This document shows positions 1 through 12,741 of a stretch of DNA of 64,000 nucleotides, one piece after another; within the stretch, counting starts at the first letter, position 1; the number at the start of each line of letters is the position of its first letter. Under the pieces are notes generated by a model that was not told the DNA's origin, searched no databases, and saw only the letters and a list, made by a program, of their open reading frames with translations. Source of the stretch: Combretum micranthum (lineage: Eukaryota; Streptophyta; Magnoliopsida; Myrtales; Combretaceae); NCBI GenBank assembly GCA_024138025.1, contig JAMXBD010000204.1, positions 1,178,001 through 1,242,000 of the forward strand. The letters are read 5' to 3'. A program made the position numbers and the translations under genes.

Positions 1-1080
1 GACAATTGATAATAGTAGGATGATAAATTGTTGTATGATAAGACCTTTGGTGAGATAGCAATTTTATATGAAGATATAGACATATGATTATAACTAACCA
101 AGTGGATGTGATTAAACAATTGGAGGTGCGTACCAGAATTTAGAAGAAGATTATATGGTTTATGTTAGAAATTGAATAAGACATATGTTTGAATGTTAAA
201 CCTTAAGTAATATTTGCATATGAGTTATTGATGACAAGTGCAAAGGTATAAGAATGAAAAATTGTTAGAGGACTCTTCATTAAATATGAGAATTATGGAT
301 ATGTAGTGTTGTATTGAAGAAATCAATTATCTAATATTGATTACTAATTTGAATATATGGAAAAGTAAAATAACTGCTTATATGAACAATTGAGGATTAT
401 ATGGAGATAAAATGCTATATAAAGCTACGATTGGTGAAATAGCCCTTATATGTAAAATCTACATATTTGTGGAGAAAAATGACTAGTCGGATATCACACT
501 ATAATTTTGGAGAAGAGTATAATGAGAAATACTTATGATAACCATAGCATGGGAACTAGGAATCTTAAATGAATTATATTAAGAACTTAATAAAAATAAA
601 GACAAAGGATTGATCAGTTTAGAACACAAAGACATAGGTGTATGTCCTAGGTCACTAACTCTTAACTAATTAAGAGTTGGTTAACTACAAAATAGATCAC
701 TAATGAGTTAGTGCATTGAAATCTCTTAACCAACTCAAACCTAGATAATTAATTAGGCAACTTAGCTAAATAAAATCAATGACATAGAAAACCTAGGAAA
801 TATCACTTATCCATAGCTTAAACTCGATGTGCACAAATGAGTTGAATCCTAAACTAGGACTCATGATCATGTAGATCTAACCCAATTCAACTAATAAGAA
901 TCAAAGATAAATGAATAGAATTGCTTTGAACTTTATCTCAATGAATGTAGTTAAACTTGAAAAAGGTTTTTTTATAATAATAAAAAAGGTTAAGAGATAA
1001 CTAATGAATTTATTTTAAGTGTGTAAAACAAGATTTTCTATGACAGAAGTTTAAGCAAACAAATAAAAAAACCTTCCTTT
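1..1080. other. AT-rich DNA, no gene recognised
   Basis: All six frames are closed by frequent stops. I see no coding domain, RNA gene or clear transposon end. A short near-palindrome around 658-685, built on TTAACTAATTAAGAG, is the only local structure and has no evident function. The stretch is probably very old repeat sequence. Confidence 0.5.
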
Positions 1081-2280
1081 AGACATTTCAATCGACACTC
1101 GAGCAGACAATTGGACAGACATTGCTTGTTTATACAGAACAAGTGCTTATGCGGAATTACTTGAAGCCTCAACCCTATTAATTAAGTGTATTTAGGTAAT
1201 ATACTTAATTCATTCCACACAAGGAGGATAATATTCTATGGGGATTTTCTTCCAATGCTTCTTTAAGTCTGTAAGAAGTTCTTTATAAGTTGCGGCGAAG
1301 TTCTTAATTCAATTTTAATGAAGATCTTTTTATAAAGTTTATACTTCAACATTTTTTTGTCAAAGTCAACAGATGAAGATGAAGATATACTTTATATAGA
1401 TCTTTAGTATTAGCTTAAGCTTATATGGATTTTAAGGTTTATTTTTAAAAAAATTCTAGTTTATCCAAGCAAGGCTATTGAAGAATAAAATGAGGATAAA
1501 TATCAATGATGTATTCTTTACATAACCTCAAGTCAGCAATCGAGACAGGATATGATCAAGTGGTTAAACTTTTGAATCCTCTGATAAGTCTTCCAAATTC
1601 CATAAATATAGGGATATCAATCTTATTTGTACAACCAAGGAAACACTGGAAGATTTTATGGGATATTATGAAGTTTTAAAGATATCATCAATGAAGCCAT
1701 TCAAAGAAGCGTATGTGTTCTAAAATTCAAGATTCAAAAGAGAAGAACAATTACAACAACTAAAGCTTTCAATCGCACTTTGTAAAAAGCCTTATGAACA
1801 TTCTGATAGACACTTTGACAGACACTATAAGCTTCATCTTTATTTATATCTTTAGATTTCGAGCTTAATTTAGAGAACTTGTATTTTCTCATTTTTCGCA
1901 ACTATCTCTTTACTACTTGAGTGAGGAATAAGATATAAGTTAGGTTACAAAAATCTTATAATACGTGCATAACCAAGTTATTGGCTAGAAAGACAAAGTA
2001 ATAGCTATTGATGTTTGTAATATTCCTTTACTTATTGGATTAGTGGAACCACCGGTATGGATGACCAGATCTTCAACAGTGGACCTGGAAGAGAGGGTTG
2101 ACTCATAAGAAGGAAACTTTACAAATCATCACATCATTTATTTTATTGCTTTTTAATTTCTGTCATTTTATTTGTAGCATAGTACTTGCATTCATATCAA
2201 AAAACAATTTAAGTATAAAGTTTTATAAGTTTGGAATTATTTCGAAAAGCTTGATCAACAAAGTTTATTAAAAAGTTATG
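1081..2280 (+). repeat. possible decayed Ty1/copia-type LTR or leader
   Basis: The text around 2030-2110 (a valine-poor, T-rich stretch, then GGATTAGTGGAACCACCGG and a GTGGACCTGGAAG block) resembles the 3' part of plant copia LTRs, where a similar 'gtggaa...gtggac' layout is common. Short motifs of the type GACAGACA recur near 1095-1125 and 1805-1825. No matching LTR partner, primer site or target duplication was found. This is pattern recognition only and could be wrong. Confidence 0.2.
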
Positions 2281-2281
2281 T

Positions 2282-2314
2282 CCCCCCACCCCCCCCCCCC
2301 CTCCCCCCCGCCCT
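2282..2314. repeat. C-rich homopolymer tract
   Basis: An almost pure cytosine run, interrupted by single A, T and G, sits inside very AT-rich DNA. It is low-complexity sequence, prone to slippage and to sequencing or assembly error. Confidence 0.9.
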
Positions 2315-2329
2315 CTCTTCTTGTTTGTC

Positions 2330-3413
2330 ATTTCAGGACCTACAACTTAAACTTGGCCTAATTATTCGGTAGTTGCTGCTTAACCACTTACTAAAGGAAA
2401 TGGCATCCTTGGACTAAGTTATAAGCCTAATCGTGACTTTAGGAGGATGCGATAGTTTAGGTACTCAGTCCCCCATGGAACATATGGTTGGGTTTCAGTA
2501 GGTAGTCGATAGGGGAATTTTCAAAAACAAGCGGTCAACTAAGAGCATGTACAAAGTTGCAATGAGTTATATGGGGGAATTAGACTTCATATAAAGTGAT
2601 GCAATGGACCGTGCTTGTTGATGAGGAGATGAATAAGACTAGACTATTTCTTTCCTTTTCTTTTATGATAAATTATGGAGGCTTATCAATCCCCTCTCCT
2701 CAATGCATGATTCAAGGAGGCACCACATTCATTCCCCGTTGTTTTGTGGGAGTCGTGAGTACTCTTATGCATGTTTGGTGTTTATGGGACATGTTGGAAA
2801 TACTTGCTTGTGAACTTTTAATTAAATAAATTAATTTGTGGATGTTGCATTAGCATAGGTGTGCATGACATGGGTGTGTGTGCTTGTTTACTATGAACTA
2901 GGTTTCGTCACTCATTCTTTAACATTTTAGGTACTGATGGTGACCTATATGTGGTCTTATGATTCATTGCTTTTGAGGAATGACGACACCTACTGGGTGA
3001 CACTGCTTTTAATATGTTATTACGATATTTTGGAAAAACTTTACGTAATACTTTTTATATTGTTGAATTATTGTAATTAATAATCCTAAGCTCCACTTAC
3101 TTGCTTTAGGCCTTGGACTAAACTCTATTATGTTAGGTTAAACTTTGCTCCTATGGTATGCTTGAGTAGGCTTGATATTAAAGAGTATTTATCTTAAATT
3201 TTATTACTTGAATAGGTTGAATTTTATAGGTTTTAAAATAACTTGAATCATGGAAAAACAGATGATCCTCTGTTGAAATTTTTATAAAATTAATAATGAT
3301 TTCTTAATTAAAATATAAATAGCAATCCACTTAGCTTAATGGATGCCTTATATGTACCACTCAAGTGATACATGTGGCCAAACTATAACATCTTGTGCGC
3401 TCTAGGTATTACA
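2330..3413 (+). repeat. possible decayed gypsy LTR, 3' portion
   Basis: At 2895-2935 the sequence reads like the better preserved LTRs further on: a 'ggtttcgtcactcattc...' block followed by 'ttttaggta', comparable to 'gctcacact...tttcag' in the first LTR family. The stretch ends at 3413 in GCTCTAGGTATTACA, which has an LTR-like CA terminus. The 77-codon frame inside it (2596-2829) has no recognisable domain. No target duplication was found. Confidence 0.25.
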
Positions 3414-5807
3414 AAATATTTTAATATTTGACAAAAATTTTAATACTATTATCATAAAGCCAAAACTTTTGCTTTTTGATCTCCATAATTTCTGTTTTGA
3501 TTTTTTTTTTCATTGTAACTAATTTCATAGTCATCAATTCTCATTTAGCCATTTTTTGGACTGCATCATCTCTATATGTTAATATTTTACGATAAATTTA
3601 CTATTTTATAATAAATGGTTAATGATTTTTTAATTAACTTTTTTTATAATATACCATTATTGAATTTACACACATAACACCATGCAACATCTATAGATAT
3701 TAAATAAACCTCACTATAACATTAATACTAATTTATATTATTAATATATTTTTAATAAATATTTTAGAAAATTAAGGAATCGCTTCCACTTTTAATAATA
3801 TAGGAAAGAATTAAAGAAGCTTGAAAGATTGTGGAGTTAAGAATTGGTGTCTTTAGTCTTCTTCTTCTTCTTCTTTTTCTTCTTCTTCTTCTTCTTCTTC
3901 CTTATTCCGATAAGGCTTAATTGTTTTGAGGAAAATTAATTTTTAATAAAAAAAATTTCCTTAAAAATGTTTATTTGAAAAGTAGCGTATTTTAAATGTT
4001 TGACGAATTTTATGAAAATAATTTTCCTTTATTTATAACTTCAAGGTAATTCATATATTTTAAGTATAAAGAATAAAAAATATATTTTATAATGAGAAAT
4101 AAATCTATTTGTAGGAAAAATATTAAAAAATTAATAATAAATATTTGTGCATAATAAATTATTGGTAGATAGAACTCGAAAAATGATGAAAAAATGACTT
4201 ATACTTTTATATTCATAAGTAGCTTCTTTAAAATAAGCTATGAATGAGTCTATATTTTCCATAATGAGAAAACGATTTCAAATAATTATATCATTTTTCT
4301 TTAAATAGACATGGAAAAATGAAAAATATTTTTTTTTTTTGAAAAACATTTTCATTAAAACAAAAGACCTAAGTATAATATTCCTTTACTTGCCCCTAAA
4401 TTCAAATATATCTTTTTTATATTGTCCAAGAATAATTAAAGTAAAATATAACTGTTTCAATGGTTTTTTTGTTGAAATTATTTTCCCTTTTATAGTTTTT
4501 GCTTTACTCTCTTCAACTACAACTATCTATATATAACACAATTCAATTTAACAACTTCTAAATATCTTAGGAAACTAAAGGACTTCCTTGATTTTATAAT
4601 CATAAAGACTCTATTGATGGATTGTTTTGAGTCAATTCCCACATGAACACAATCCCTAAATACCCCTCTTTTGTATGGAGAGATTTTGGAGGGTGAAATC
4701 TTAAAACTTTGGAGTTTCAAGCATGACCCAGATGATGAAAATTTGGGAGAATATAAAGGGGTTGTGAAGTAAAACATGAAATTCCATTAGTCTTGCTTGA
4801 AGATGATAGATATAAGAGTTTAGAACCTGAATTAATTAATCAGGAAAATAATTAATAGCTTTTGAGAAACCAATGTAACCTAATTTTCCACCACTTAAAT
4901 AGCATGATAATGTGTAATTTTTACATCGTGACCAATAATCAAGGTGATTTCTCCTTTTTGCTTTCAATTTTTTTTTGAGAAAAATCTCCTCTTCCCTTTA
5001 TCTATATTTCTACTTTGTTTTCATGGTTATTCTATGGTATTTTAAATAGTCATACATCACTGGCTTTTTTTTAATCAATTACTCATCTTTCACACAAACT
5101 TTTGCTTAATCAATTACTTATCTCTTACATGAACTTTTCTTTCATCTTTCTATCCTCAGTTGGTTTATTATTTTTTTTATGTTCACTATTTATATTATTT
5201 GCTTTGGTGGTTTGGTTTTTATAGACTCAACAATCACTCTTTTATCGGTGAATATATAAGATTTTTTTTTCTTTTTTATTTATATGTAAAAGGTTTTAAC
5301 TTTTCTTTCTCCTGCAAGTTTGGCTTTCAGCTCTAATTCCAATTATTTAATTGATGAATCTAGATTAAATTCTCTACTTTTCTTCTTCATCCATAATTTA
5401 GAACTCTTTTTCATTTAAATTGTAAAACCTTAAATAAAGTTAAAAACAATGTTTTTTTTTTTAATGTAACAGTATATGTCAATTACTTCACGATCAAAGC
5501 CAACACATGGATATTGACATTAGAAGATCTAGTTTACCTTAACAAAAACTCAATGATGGAGGCATATAGATCGTAGATGAAAAATCACTCTTCTAATTTG
5601 GATATTCTATTCGCAAATAAAATGGTGCAGAATTAATAAATGCACATATAAAGGAGATTCACATAGAAAATCATATTGTAGTTTAATTACAAGTTCCAAC
5701 AAACTTGAGCATTCTGCTCCTTTTGTAAATGTTTTTCATAAAATTTCACTTAAATTTTTTATAGATTTTTCTTTTTTGCTTCCACATGTTGTGATTTATA
5801 TAAGTGT
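3414..5807. other. AT-rich intergenic DNA, no gene recognised
   Basis: Only short chance frames occur (for example 4339-4536 and 4523-4777), without domains. Apart from a CTT microsatellite, I found no transposon ends or RNA genes. Confidence 0.5.
3857..3901. repeat. (CTT)n microsatellite
   Basis: About fifteen TTC/CTT units with one interruption (CTTTTTCTT). A simple repeat with no sign of being coding. Confidence 0.9.
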
Positions 5808-6076
5808 TAATATTATGGATGATGCCTAAACTTTCATCAAATAAGCAATTAGATACTTGAACTTTGAAATTGATTAATTTAGTACCTAAAAAGCTTTTTA
5901 TGTATGCTAATAGTACCTTCATCAGGTTCTATTAGGTACTAAATTGATCAATTTCAAATTTTTTCGAGCACTAAATTGATCGATTTTAAAATTTATGAAC
6001 TAAACTGATTAATTTCAAAGTTTAGATATCTAATTACATATTTTGCCTAAGTTTAGATACCATTCATGACATTATT
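5808..6076. mobile_element. foldback/MITE-like element with ~65-bp inverted arms
   Basis: The left arm (about 5808-5886) is matched by the reverse complement of the right arm (about 5996-6076). Both read 'atg(g/a)atg-rta-tctaaact...gaactttgaaattgattaatttagt' with scattered mismatches. The middle also repeats the word 'actaaattgatcaattt', so the element is a near-complete fold-back. It carries no coding sequence. The class is uncertain because no clean target duplication was identified. Confidence 0.6.
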
Positions 6077-6589
6077 CGTTTACATAAAAGTAGACCTAAA
6101 TATGTTTACTTTTCTTTTCAATAGTTTTACATGAGTCATAGCAGGTACCAATATCTCCCTCTTTTATTTTTTTTCTCTTAATTTTTAGCAATTTCAATAA
6201 TTCATTCGACCTCTAAGTATGTATGGCGAAAATAATATGGTTAAAGATAGTAGAATATAATAAATCCAATTCACCAAGGCACATGGAAAAAAAATAGAAG
6301 TCTAAAAATTTTCTAACAATAATACTCCTTCTTCACAATACTAAATAAGAAATCATTTGTGATGAAGTTGATATTGTGAATAAAGTATTTTTTTTCTTTT
6401 AGTTTTATGAATGTACCCTCAAGATTTTTCACATTAAATGTAGTAATTAGAAAATAAATTCTACATGTGTTAGATAATGATATAATGGCTACTGAAATAT
6501 CCCTAGTATTTTTATTATGAAGTAGCACTAGAAACCCATATATTACCAATAATTAGGATAAATAACTCTTAGGTAATGAAAGAACATAT

Positions 6590-7640
6590 TATGTATTTAG
6601 GGTCCATCACTCAATAAATATAATTGTCTAACACTAAATATTAGACATAGAATGAATCGGCAAAATTTCTTAGAGTATGTCGATTAACAAATGATGGTTT
6701 AGAAATAAACCACTAGGATTTAAATACATAAGATGGAAGTAATAATTGCTCATGATCTACTAATCTAGAGACTAAATAAAAACTTCGATTTTGTAAACAC
6801 TACTGTTAGAACGTTATGAATCTATATAACCTAAAATCGCACAGTGAAATCCTTAAAATTACTTAATCGTGTAGATTTAAAATTTTAACTTTCAACCCGA
6901 AAATGTTCTTTGAATAATGTACAAGCCTTAAACCTAATTTAAAATATATTTTCTTATTCTAACTAATATAATTATACACATACTCCTTGATAACTAACAC
7001 AACAGATAAGTTATACGCTTTGTACTTCTTGTATACACATCACATAGCATCGCCATATGAGTTTTTTTCAAGAAAAACTCTTCTTGAAGGCTTACTCAAT
7101 CTCCTTCATTGATAATTGAAAGTGACATTTTTTGCAAGAAATTTTATTCAAATCTAAGTATTAATAGTTGATGTTGATACATAACCTCCTTCAATTATTT
7201 TCCTCATTCTCAACCAAGCATAAGCTTCATGCATTAAGGAATAAAATATCCAATCAAGATATTCCCTTTATGATGATATAATCTTCTTCATTAATGGAGC
7301 TACCATGTCATAAATGCATTCATCCACACATAAGTTTTTCATTAAATGTGTTCACACTAAGATAGCTCACAGTTTCCTCTCTCCATTATCATGAAGAAGC
7401 TCCAATTGTTGGAAGAAATTCATTTCATCATAATATTTTTCCAATCATCACATAATCTCTTCATAAATGCATTCACATCCACATAAGCCCTCTTATTAAA
7501 TGTGTTCACATTGGATATTTTCACAATCTACCACCTATCACCTCATGATCTTTATATTTAATGTTATTCATGAATAAGAGATGAACGAATCCTTATATCT
7601 CTTCTTAATACCGTGAGTTTCCTCTTCCATAAATTAGAGA
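6590..7640 (+). repeat. fragment of an old long LTR, paralogous to 8320-9780
   Basis: The block at 6830-7200 ('cttaatcgtgtagattt...tacacatactccttgataactaacacaacag...aaatctaagtattaat') is repeated in order with divergence at 8535-8925. The same 'aatcgcgtaaactttaa' phrase is found about 490 bp into the better preserved first-family LTRs (for example 16690 and 34365). This segment is therefore probably the 5' part of an older LTR of that lineage. Confidence 0.4.
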
Positions 7641-7872
7641 TGCAATCCTCGAAATTTTTGTATGTGAATCAAGTAATTAGAAATTAAAATCAACAAAGTA
7701 GGCAATAGAAAAATAGATAATTAGATAGTGTGCAGTGAATCACTTGTACAATTTTCTCAAGTATGTTCTATAATAAGGTAAGTAATTGTTCCAACTAGTA
7801 GAAGATGCCAAAGATAAGATTATATATTCAAGGATAATAAATCAATAAATAAAAATGCATGACAGTAAATAT

Positions 7873-8309
7873 CATAGTCGTCAAAACTAGCTTGGACCAG
7901 TCAATTCAACCCGATTCGACCAGAACTGGCACTAATGCCGGGTTGGGTCTCACCTAAGACTCATTTTTTCAATGAACCGGCGAGACCCGGATTGACCTGG
8001 TTGACTTAGGCGGTCGAACCAGGAAACCAGGGGGTCGAATTGGACCGGTTGACTCGGATCGAAAAAAATAAAAAAACTAGAAATTTAAAAATATATATAT
8101 TCATACTTTATTATAAATTTATAAAATATAATCATTAAATCATATTTATTTAATAATTAATTGATGAATTTGCTCAAAATATAGATTCACAAATATTGGT
8201 ATTTTATGATTAAATTATCCCATATATTTTTACTTTTTCATGACTCTAGTTCGATCCCTGACCCCCTAGCCTGTCCGGGTCAACCCTTAGTCCGATTCTG
8301 ATAACATTG
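7873..8309. mobile_element. non-autonomous hAT-like MITE with 8-bp target duplication
   Basis: A 437-bp element is flanked by GTAAATAT on both sides (7865-7872 and 8310-8317). Its ends are inverted and degenerate: CATAGTCGTCAAAAC on the left, and CAATGTTATCAGAATC as the reverse complement of the right. The ends are GC-rich, with repeated 'gaccggttga/cccgg' words, and enclose an AT-rich core without an open frame. An 8-bp duplication and CA-type termini fit hAT-superfamily derivatives. It is inserted in the old LTR unit. Confidence 0.65.
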
Positions 8310-9269
8310 GTAAATATTAAATATAAGATGAGACAATTAATTTTTAGACTTTATTGATCGATAAACGGAAATTTAGATAAATCCCTAATGATGAAATATC
8401 CGTGATATGACCAATAACCAGTTAAAAATCTACAAATCTAGAATTAAATTAAAATTTTGATCACGTAGTCATGAAATTTAGAATTTTCTAAGCCTATATG
8501 GCATAATACCCTAATTTGACTTATCGAGCCCAGAATCATTAATCGCGTAAGAGAAAACCCTAGAAATATTCAATTGCGTAAGCTTTAAATTTTAGATTTC
8601 AACCTAAAAATAATCTAAGCAAAATATAGAACCCTTAGAAATAATTTAAAAGATGTTTTATTGAGTTAATTGATACGTTTATACGCATACTACTCAATAC
8701 TCAACACAATAGCCTATATATTTATCCTATAGTCTTCATGAGCCTTTCAAATCACATCATCATGTGATTTCTTCTTTAAGAACCCTTAAGAAACGTCCAA
8801 GACAAGCTCTTGAGGGGAGACGCCACTTGCCTTGATGGGATCTTCAAGAATCTTATCTTAGTTTGACTGAAAGCAATATCTCCTCCAATAGAAAATCTTA
8901 TCTAAATCTAAGCATTAATGAGTGATATGGACATGAAACCAACTTGATCCTTCTTCCTTCTAAACCGTAGATTCCATGCATGCATGTGGAGAAAAGGTAT
9001 CACATCACCTTGTCGTCGTCGTGGTCATCATGAAGGAATCCTCATAATTATCGGTGTTAGGAGTATGCAAGCCTAATTTATCTTGTAATAGCCCAACATA
9101 GAAATGCGTGTGTTCACACTTGCAAATACCATAATTCTTCTTTCTTTCTCCCCACAAAACCATGAGATATTATGCACATACACAACACATCACGAAGTTT
9201 CATCCAATCAAACAATAACTTCACAATTAAGGCAAGTAATAGGCATGAGACAAATTGAAACATCATGGC

Positions 9270-9780
9270 CCATAATTTCTTCCTCCTTATTGTGATAAAC
9301 TTCACACACACACACACACAAACATACATGTACATCAACTAATTTCCACAATCTTTTGCCAATCATCACAAAATTTTACATTTAATATCATTCATGCATG
9401 AAAGACAAACAAGACCCACTATTTCTTCATGCATACCGTGAGTTTCATTCCTTATACAAACACACATCAACATCGATAAATTTCCTTAAATCTTTAACCA
9501 ATCGATACAAGATCTTTACATTAATGCCATTCATGTACAAAAACACAAATGAAGACCTAGAATTCCTCTAATGTCGTAAACCCCATCCTTAAATGACAAA
9601 CACCCATCAACATCCACACATATCAGTATCATCCTTAAAATAGAAAGCATGTGAAGAAATTTCAATCCTTTGTCTTTAAACCTAAATCGTGAGCTCCTAA
9701 ACCAAAAACCCTCTATCACACTTCAATACCAACATCACAATATATTCACATATGCATCAAGAAATTCTCTGAAAAACTAG
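9270..9780. repeat. degenerate tandem repeats inside old LTR
   Basis: A unit of roughly 120 bp recurs: 'ccaatcatcacaaaatttt', then 'acattaat..cattcatg', then '..cgtgagttt/cgtaaacccc', then 'cacacatcaacatc'. It is seen near 9330-9475, 9476-9610 and 9611-9740. A diverged relative is at 7440-7640. These look like internal LTR repeats and have no coding content. Confidence 0.45.
9303..9322. repeat. (CA)n microsatellite
   Basis: Nine to ten CA units in a row. A simple repeat. Confidence 0.85.
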
Positions 9781-11649
9781 ATAGAGAACCCCAGATATAT
9801 TATTCATAATCTTAAACAAAACTTTAAGCAAGTTAAGGAAATCTTCATCACAACTCCATTAAGATAAGGTAAGGAAATTTCATTCAAATCATCTTAGTTT
9901 TGAGCTAGAAGCAAGCTCATAGATGCCTTGTTCTTCCCTATAGGTTTCAGGTATTCATAGTAAAAGAGGATATCATCTTCAATTTCTACTAAATCAAGAT
10001 TAATTATGCACTATTTAAAGGATACCTTATGTTGATGTTTAGATTTCAAGAAAACTCAATTTAATATCTTGATTCAGGCACTTATAGATTTGATCACTCC
10101 TAGAAATTTAGAGGATCAACATCATTTCTTCCTAAATTTGAGTAATCCGTATTCTATTCTAAGCATACAACATGTCTAGTTATAAATTTCATGGAAAACT
10201 AACAAGATCATGCTAGATACCTTACATGTAGGATTCGATCATCATAGTAAGTAAGGCTTAAGACATGTTTTCCATGATAAACTTAGATTACACTAAGTGA
10301 TATGAACATAAGATATGTGGAGATCATGCATGTTCCAAATCATATTCAAGTAGTCTAAACTATTTACAATATGTTTTCATAAGTTTAAATAAGATTAAGG
10401 AGCAAAACAAGTTAGAAAACCCTAGGTATAAAAACCCTAATACATATAGCCTTATGTGTATTTAAAGAGAAATCCATGCATGAGTTGATGATTGATATAT
10501 ACTTAGTTGAATGAGGACTTAACAAAATTGATCATATGAATAAACTCAAGAATATGATCATAACCAAGCAAGTATGTCATAGCATGCATAAGATGTTAGG
10601 GTTTCTAAAACAAACATAGAATAATTCAAAGATACGTTGGATAACATGATAATTTAGCTTAGAATCAAGTGATTAAACTCAAGTATTGCTCCTATAAGCT
10701 AGGGTATGGATCTTAGCATCCATGGAAAGTTAGGGTTATGAAGCATATATCGATGTAGACCATAGAAATCTTAGTTAAAATGATCACGTGGATTAAAGAT
10801 GTATACCTAGATTGAAATCAACAGAAACACAATGAAAATAAAACCAAAGTATAGGTTTTGACCAACTTAGGATTATTGAGCTAAAAGATAAGTTAGATAT
10901 TTAAAATTTAATAAAAAGAATACTAAACAAGGAGATAGACTTGAAAGAAGAATCATAGAAACAAAACATGAGAATTTTGGTACATGATGTATCTCACAAA
11001 TCCTTGACATATTTTAAGTTAAAAAAATTTACAAATTGTATAATTCAAGTTGACCATTGGAAAATATACAAAATAAGCTTTCCAACGGCTATTCATATAT
11101 GAAAATTGGACTTAAAATGGCCAAGATATAGTAGTTTTAAGGAAAAAGTATGTAACCGAGAAAACATAGCGAGAATAAGGGCATTATAATATTTAGTTAG
11201 AGAAACATTAGGGAGATTCTTATGATATCATTCATCCCTTTATTTAGGAGATTTTGAGTCGAAGTTCTTAAACCTAAGGTATTTCAAAAAGGTCGTATCA
11301 AGTGAACAATAATGCTCAGGTGAGAGATTTCTAATGATCTGCTATCTACATATGCTTGCTACTATTTTTATGTTGGTTGTGTTATTTGTTTGTTGAAGGA
11401 CTAGTTGCTATGAGTGCGATTATTTGTTAGATCACTAGAGTAAATAAATAATTTTAAAAACTCGGCTAAACTAATTGGATATGCTCATTGCATGTGATCG
11501 AACTCTTTATAGGAAATGTCTCGAATTTGTAATTAAAAGTATTTTCAAAATGTATCTCTAAAGAAACATGACTTGGAGTATCTCAAGTCTCTCTTCTAAT
11601 CTCTTGAAATTGTTGAGTTTCACCAAAATAGTTTATGAAATAAATTTAG

Positions 11650-11800
11650 GACAATTCTGAATAATGTTTTTGACAATGGATGTTGCCTAAGTTAGGGTCC
11701 ACTTGTCATGTGGTGATAATAGATGTTGCTTGAGTTGAGGTCACCTACTCAAATGAAGGTACATGTTACTTGAGTCGGGGTCTATTTGAGACAACTGAAG
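11650..11800 (+). repeat. three imperfect ~55-bp repeats in old LTR
   Basis: The phrase 'gatgttgcctaagttagggtcc' recurs as 'gatgttgcttgagttgaggtca' and 'catgttacttgagtcggggtct' at about 55-bp spacing. Comparable short tandem blocks occur in the second LTR family near 52410-52530. They may reflect an LTR regulatory or transcribed-leader repeat, but their role is unknown. Confidence 0.5.
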
Positions 11801-11838
11801 TGTACATAGTTCAAATCTATGCCTGTCTATGGCTCCAG

Positions 11839-12741
11839 CAGGGGCGAATCTAGGGGGGTTGATGGGGGCCCCGCCCCCCCAGACTTGGGGAAAATTAATT
11901 TTTAAATGTATTTAAAAAAATTAGATGTTACATATATTATAAAGAGAGAATAATGATATAAAATTAAGTATGGTGTAGTGGTTAAGTGTCTTCTTTTACA
12001 TCCAAGAGTCGTGGGTTCAAATCCTATTGGTGTACCTTGTTTTTTTTTCAACATGTATTTATTACATCAGCTACTCTATCTCTCTTTCTCTTACACTAAC
12101 TTTTTTTTTAACTTTTTTATTCACAATAACTAATAATATTAAATTCTTTTATCATAAAACAATAATTATTATTATCCACATTAGAATTGAATCTTATTGT
12201 ATACTAATTATATAATTTGATTTAGTAACTTTTTTCCTTCAATTAATGTTATTAAAATGTACATGAATTAATAAAAAGCTATCCTATCTACATATTTTTT
12301 TTATGATCCATTTATGCTAAAAGCAATCATATTTCACATTAATTTTATAATTTGATTTAGTAATATTATTTTTTTCTACATGCAATGTTAAGAAATTAAC
12401 ACGAATTATTGAATAGATATCATATTTAGATATATTTTTATTAAAATAAAAATTTATATAGATATTAACTCTCTCTATATATTTTTATTAATAATTAATT
12501 TTCAAGTAACATATATACCCTCTTTTATGAATGCATTAAACACTTTTAATTATTATTTAAATGATCTTTTTCATGATGTTTTTTAAAAAAATATATCACA
12601 TTAAAATCATTATGAAATTCTCATAAATATATAAGATGTAATATAATTATAATAGTAATTGAATATAAATAAATAATTTTAAGATTAACTTAATTAAGGT
12701 CCGCGTCCCCCCTAAGTCATATAATCTTGCGTCCGCCGCTG
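11839..12741. mobile_element. hAT-like non-autonomous element, 903 bp, with 8-bp target duplication
   Basis: The element is bounded by perfect 8-bp direct repeats GGCTCCAG (11831-11838 and 12742-12749). Its termini are inverted: CAGGGGCGAATCTAG at the left, and CAGCGGCGGACGCAAG as the reverse complement of the right. The first 45 bp are strongly G/C-rich and the interior is extremely AT-rich. An 8-bp duplication with CAGNGGCG ends is typical of hAT derivatives. There is no transposase frame; the small 62-codon frame inside is AT-rich noise. A tRNA-like segment lies near the left end. Confidence 0.75.
11964..12048 (+). repeat. tRNA-like pol III promoter segment (SINE-like) inside hAT-like element
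   Basis: An A-box-like TGGTGTAGTGG (11971-11981) and a B-box-like GGTTCAAATCC (12014-12024) have tRNA-like spacing. The B box sits in a plausible T arm, with GTGGG and CCTAT pairing through wobbles. A run of nine T residues (12040-12048) follows, as a pol III terminator would. The putative acceptor strands do not pair, so this is not a working tRNA gene. It is better read as a tRNA-derived SINE head or a captured tRNA-like module. Confidence 0.5.

Noticed and set aside
11964..12036. A functional tRNA gene
   Set aside because: A and B boxes are present but the acceptor strands do not pair and the anticodon arm is not convincing, so it is called tRNA-like only.
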